Shown one piece after another: positions 61,242 through 64,000 of a stretch of 64,000 nucleotides of DNA. The DNA comes from Methanolobus bombayensis (GTDB taxonomy: Archaea > Halobacteriota > Methanosarcinia > Methanosarcinales > Methanosarcinaceae). A program made the translations under genes and the position numbers. The stretch covers positions 124,001 through 188,000 of the forward strand of contig NZ_JAGGKD010000002.1 of the NCBI RefSeq assembly GCF_017873415.1, in the 5' to 3' direction. The first letter of the stretch is position 1; the number at the start of each line of letters is the position of its first letter. The notes beneath the pieces were generated by a model that was given only the letters and a program-made list of their open reading frames with translations, did no database searches and was not told the DNA's origin.

Positions 61242-63938
61242 TTAATAGTACAATGTTTTTAGCACCTTTTTCATCTCCTTAGTACTCATATTAAAGTCAC
61301 CTTCTCTTACCCTATCCTTCAATTGCTTCAGTGAACTCCTGTGCTTAATCCCTATTTCTCTAGCTTCTGACGGAATTAAGTTGAGTATAAATTCCCTCAC
61401 CTCTTCAATGATAGGATAGACCTCAACATTAATACCATCCAATTCCTGCATCTCAATTTTGTTGGCTTCCTTGCCAATATAAACACATCCTTTAGGTTTC
61501 AAATGTCTCCGTTGCAGAATCCCAATATCCCCTTCAAATTTGGCTTCTGGGTGGCTTATGTAACTAAGAAAAACATCACTCAACGGCTTCCAGTAATGTC
61601 TACCCTGTAGGACATTTCCTGTTTTGTAGTCTATGAATTTTTTTCCAAGTACCACTTGGGGATTTTTATTAAAAGGAGCAACTGGTTTAATATGATCTCC
61701 TTTTTCATTGACTTTTGCACCACTTCCAACAAGCATAAAGTTAAAAGGTTTGATTTGCTCAGCAAAACCCTTACCTTCATTCATTTTCTTGAAGCGTGTC
61801 CAAATAGTTCCAGTTGATACAGTGAAGTTAGAGATAACGGCATAATTGTCATATTTCTCCAATACATCAATCAACTCCTCAGGATGGAAGTGAACCTTGA
61901 GAATGTCATCCCAAAATCTTTTGTGCCAATGATCTCCTTCCTTCAATTCAAGACTAAAGGGATTTGTGATATGCCCTAAACCATGTAGTTTATAGAAAAG
62001 TTTCTTACCTTCAGGAATGATGATTTTGTTTCCTTCTTTCCTGAACAAACAATATCTCTTAGAGCTGATACCATAAAACCAGATGTCTTCCATTCCATCC
62101 TCTATCTCAAGAATTGGTTTCTCAAAATCATAAGGATTTAATGAATCAAAGAGGTGGCTTAATTCGTCTGCAAGATGTGGAGGAACAAATATAGAGTCAG
62201 TGTCCATATATGCATGAACTTCCCCTTTATCCATCACATATCTTTCAGCAATCGTAATTAACAAACGAGATCCTGCTGTAATGCATGCACCGATAATTGG
62301 ATTGAAAAATGCCGCAGTTTCTTCAAATTTCCCTTTTGTTTCATAGTTAATATTGCTATATGCAGTCAAATTCTCCTCATCTTTTGGATGCATTTCTATA
62401 TAAATTCCGTATGTAGTTGCATTATTGAGAATCTTAACTGCTTTTTGTTGACCATCAAGAACATCATACTCATGTGAATCCTTAGGGATTACTTTCATTT
62501 TTTGTTTAATCTCTTGTCTACGTTCAACAAGGACTTTGATAAGATTATCTTCTTTTGGATTTACATGAACTCCATAGACCTCTGTTTCGTTGAGATCCTC
62601 CTGAATGCCTTCAGGAATAAACTTAATAGCCCTCTTAATCTTTGGAGATTTACCAGTAAGCAACTTTGAAGCTAAAACATCGGGGAGGAAGTAAAACAGG
62701 CTTTTGTCCCATGTTATTTTATTAATACCAATATTGAAGGTCGCATCCTTTTCCTTATACTTTGCTCTAACGGGAAAAATGTCTTCCTCAGGCTCAATTT
62801 CAACAAGAACAACTAAATTCTTCCAGATATCGGGATTAAGTGTATCTTCTAACGTGGATGACTCTATTAATCTACGAACATTTTCTGTATCATCTGTATA
62901 TTGAACACTTTTTGCTACAACAAATTTCCAGAGATCAAGGAGAAGTGTTACAGTTGGGTACATACTGAAAAAGTCCAGCACAGTAACCTTTGTAGGTGTT
63001 TTTCTTATCTTACACTCACATCGTCCTCCATAATATCCACTCATCAATTTTCCAAGGATTTCAGGAGAAAATTCGGGATTTTGATCCATGAAAGGTGTGA
63101 TGTTGCATTGCTTGAGTGCCTGTTTCCCAAGAGAAGCAGCAGAGTAAACATCAGTCATTGAAATGTTTAATTGATATCTTTCATGCTCCTGTCTTACTTT
63201 TTTGAATAGCTCGTATGTAGATTTTACATCTGTAATGTTATAAGCAATGTATTTTTGAGTTATCACACCGTGTTTCTTTGTTTTTTCCTTCTTTATTGGT
63301 GTATCAAATATCTTACAGGCATTTTCAAGATTAAGAGATTTGTTATCTGTCAAAATACAAGCTAACTTCTGTACATCCAGAAAATGTCCTTTGAATGTTT
63401 TTCCCTTCCTATACTTGCCTTTTGCTCTTGTGAATTCAATATTGAAAGATCTCCCTGTGAGATGCTTTATACGTATTCTAGGGTATGTTGTATCCTCAGT
63501 GAGTAAAAAAGAAAAACCATCTTTACCTGAGTACCTTCCATGACCATAGTCAAGAATGATCCGTGATAGATCAAAATTAAGGTTAAAACCGATACAGAGA
63601 GTTTTTCTTTCATAAACTTCTAGATAAAAGAGTCTAACGAACTCTTCAAGAGGAAACAAGCGTATGTTATGTTTTTCAGAGAATTTTATTAGTTCCTTAT
63701 GTTCTTTTTCTGAAACATGTCTCTCATCCCAGAAAAGTCCACCATAATGAAAAACATCATTCTCATGTACATCAAAGTAACCAAATTTTAAGTTAAGATA
63801 TTCATCAGCCGTTGTTTCTGTATCAAAAGTAAGAACTCTGGTAAATTCAGGAATTTCTTTCTCATATTTAAAATTACTCTTCTTTTTCTTTTTAGTTTCT
63901 TTTTTCGTAGGGTATGTTCGCAAAGCTAGTTTATTCAT
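61242..63938 (-). CDS. Family B DNA polymerase of mobile-element type
   Basis: 898 residues. Proofreading exonuclease motifs: Exo I FDTETT, Exo II FNLNFDLSR, Exo III YNITDV. Polymerase motifs: A DFFSMYPT, B KILNNATTYG, C YMDTDS. All catalytic acids are present. It differs from the replicative methanogen PolB in length and sequence style and ends with a Lys-rich tail, resembling polymerases of plasmids, viruses and integrated elements. GAGGG precedes ATG 63938, which overlaps the stop of an upstream frame (ATGA), so it is inside an operon that continues past the right edge. Protein priming cannot be judged here. Confidence 0.9.
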   Translation of the reverse strand: MNKLALRTYPTKKETKKKKKSNFKYEKEIPEFTRVLTFDTETTADEYLNLKFGYFDVHENDVFHYGGLFWDERHVSEKEHKELIKFSEKHNIRLFPLEEFVRLFYLEVYERKTLCIGFNLNFDLSRIILDYGHGRYSGKDGFSFLLTEDTTYPRIRIKHLTGRSFNIEFTRAKGKYRKGKTFKGHFLDVQKLACILTDNKSLNLENACKIFDTPIKKEKTKKHGVITQKYIAYNITDVKSTYELFKKVRQEHERYQLNISMTDVYSAASLGKQALKQCNITPFMDQNPEFSPEILGKLMSGYYGGRCECKIRKTPTKVTVLDFFSMYPTVTLLLDLWKFVVAKSVQYTDDTENVRRLIESSTLEDTLNPDIWKNLVVLVEIEPEEDIFPVRAKYKEKDATFNIGINKITWDKSLFYFLPDVLASKLLTGKSPKIKRAIKFIPEGIQEDLNETEVYGVHVNPKEDNLIKVLVERRQEIKQKMKVIPKDSHEYDVLDGQQKAVKILNNATTYGIYIEMHPKDEENLTAYSNINYETKGKFEETAAFFNPIIGACITAGSRLLITIAERYVMDKGEVHAYMDTDSIFVPPHLADELSHLFDSLNPYDFEKPILEIEDGMEDIWFYGISSKRYCLFRKEGNKIIIPEGKKLFYKLHGLGHITNPFSLELKEGDHWHKRFWDDILKVHFHPEELIDVLEKYDNYAVISNFTVSTGTIWTRFKKMNEGKGFAEQIKPFNFMLVGSGAKVNEKGDHIKPVAPFNKNPQVVLGKKFIDYKTGNVLQGRHYWKPLSDVFLSYISHPEAKFEGDIGILQRRHLKPKGCVYIGKEANKIEMQELDGINVEVYPIIEEVREFILNLIPSEAREIGIKHRSSLKQLKDRVREGDFNMSTKEMKKVLKTLYY

Positions 63939-64000
63939 TCAATTCCCTCATAACTTTGTTTTAAAAGATCAATTTCAACTTCATCCATACGTTTTCTTAA
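63935..64000 (-). CDS. C-terminal end of an upstream gene, cut by window edge
   Basis: The frame is open from the right edge and ends in TGA overlapping the polymerase ATG. Visible residues: LRKRMDEVEIDLLKQSYEGI and E. Helical and charged. Too little to identify; it may be a long gene or a short one starting at the internal Met. Confidence 0.45.
   Translation of the reverse strand, partial: LRKRMDEVEIDLLKQSYEGIE

Noticed and set aside
59364-64000. Calling the right-hand region a casposon
   Set aside because: No Cas1 or terminal inverted repeats are in view; a family B polymerase alone is not enough.

Overview
The window reads as chromosome of a methylotrophic methanogenic archaeon of the Methanosarcinaceae. 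The pointers are a complete methanol methyltransferase set (mtaC-mtaB at 22289-24444, mtaA at 51887-52924), archaeal aIF1A and TRAM proteins, archaeal TATA boxes 25 nt or so upstream of short or absent leaders, and PGF-CTERM surface proteins. The hgcAB mercury-methylation pair and the small TRAM protein recall Methanolobus, but the genus is an inference.

Layout. 1-2.0 kb: a type I restriction HsdR subunit running off the left edge. 2.1-4.4 kb: two exported proteins of unknown function and SfsA. 4.4-9.3 kb, all on the minus strand: a PqqD-radical SAM-SPASM enzyme translationally coupled to an M4 metallopeptidase with a Cys-Pro-Pro repeat tail, a 64-residue peptide carrying two D-x-W-C repeats, and a chagasin-type protease inhibitor. 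This looks like an uncharacterised peptide- or protein-modification locus and is the strongest candidate here for a new system. 9.5-11.2 kb: SatD/DUF3307 pair and a 54-codon small gene. 11.4-16 kb: four paralogous small Cys-motif proteins interspersed with an FGE-like protein and a triple-PAS protein. 16-24.5 kb: CMD and VOC proteins that share an upstream motif, a stand-alone MtaC paralogue, a 1048-residue PAS/GAF protein with no output domain, then mtaCB with a structured leader. A 24-nt element is shared between that leader and the 3' flank of the lone mtaC.

24.5-34 kb: a BASS-like transporter fused to CBS domains, cohesin/PKD surface protein, lipoprotein, a methyltransferase broken by an in-frame TAA, Rieske protein, DUF2254-like membrane protein, DEAD-box helicase, aIF1A (apparently CTG-started) and a TRAM protein. 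34-39.5 kb: hgcB-hgcA, a lipoprotein, and a three-gene operon (substrate-binding-like protein without signal peptide, HypB/UreG-like GTPase with CxxC motifs, soluble ABC ATPase) that has no permease. 40-52 kb: housekeeping and surface genes (PncB, ArsR-type regulator, U32 peptidase, Rsm22, TPR, Maf, CARDB-like and PGF-CTERM proteins) plus a cap-only corrinoid-protein fragment. 53-58.5 kb: two tandem Cache-type chemotaxis receptors (the second apparently CTG-started) and a PfpI/DJ-1 protein. 58.5-64 kb: an MBL hydrolase, tRNA-Leu(TAA), an ApeA-like HEPN defence protein, a 36-residue Cys-rich peptide and a 898-residue family B DNA polymerase, probably the edge of an integrated element or defence island downstream of the tRNA.

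How it fits together: MtaB moves the methanol methyl group to the corrinoid of MtaC, and MtaA carries it to coenzyme M. The PAS/GAF proteins and the ArsR-type regulator may tune this metabolism, but only by proximity. Several genes have no standard start codon in the place dictated by homology and the Shine-Dalgarno sequence, which suggests real use of near-cognate initiation in this genome.
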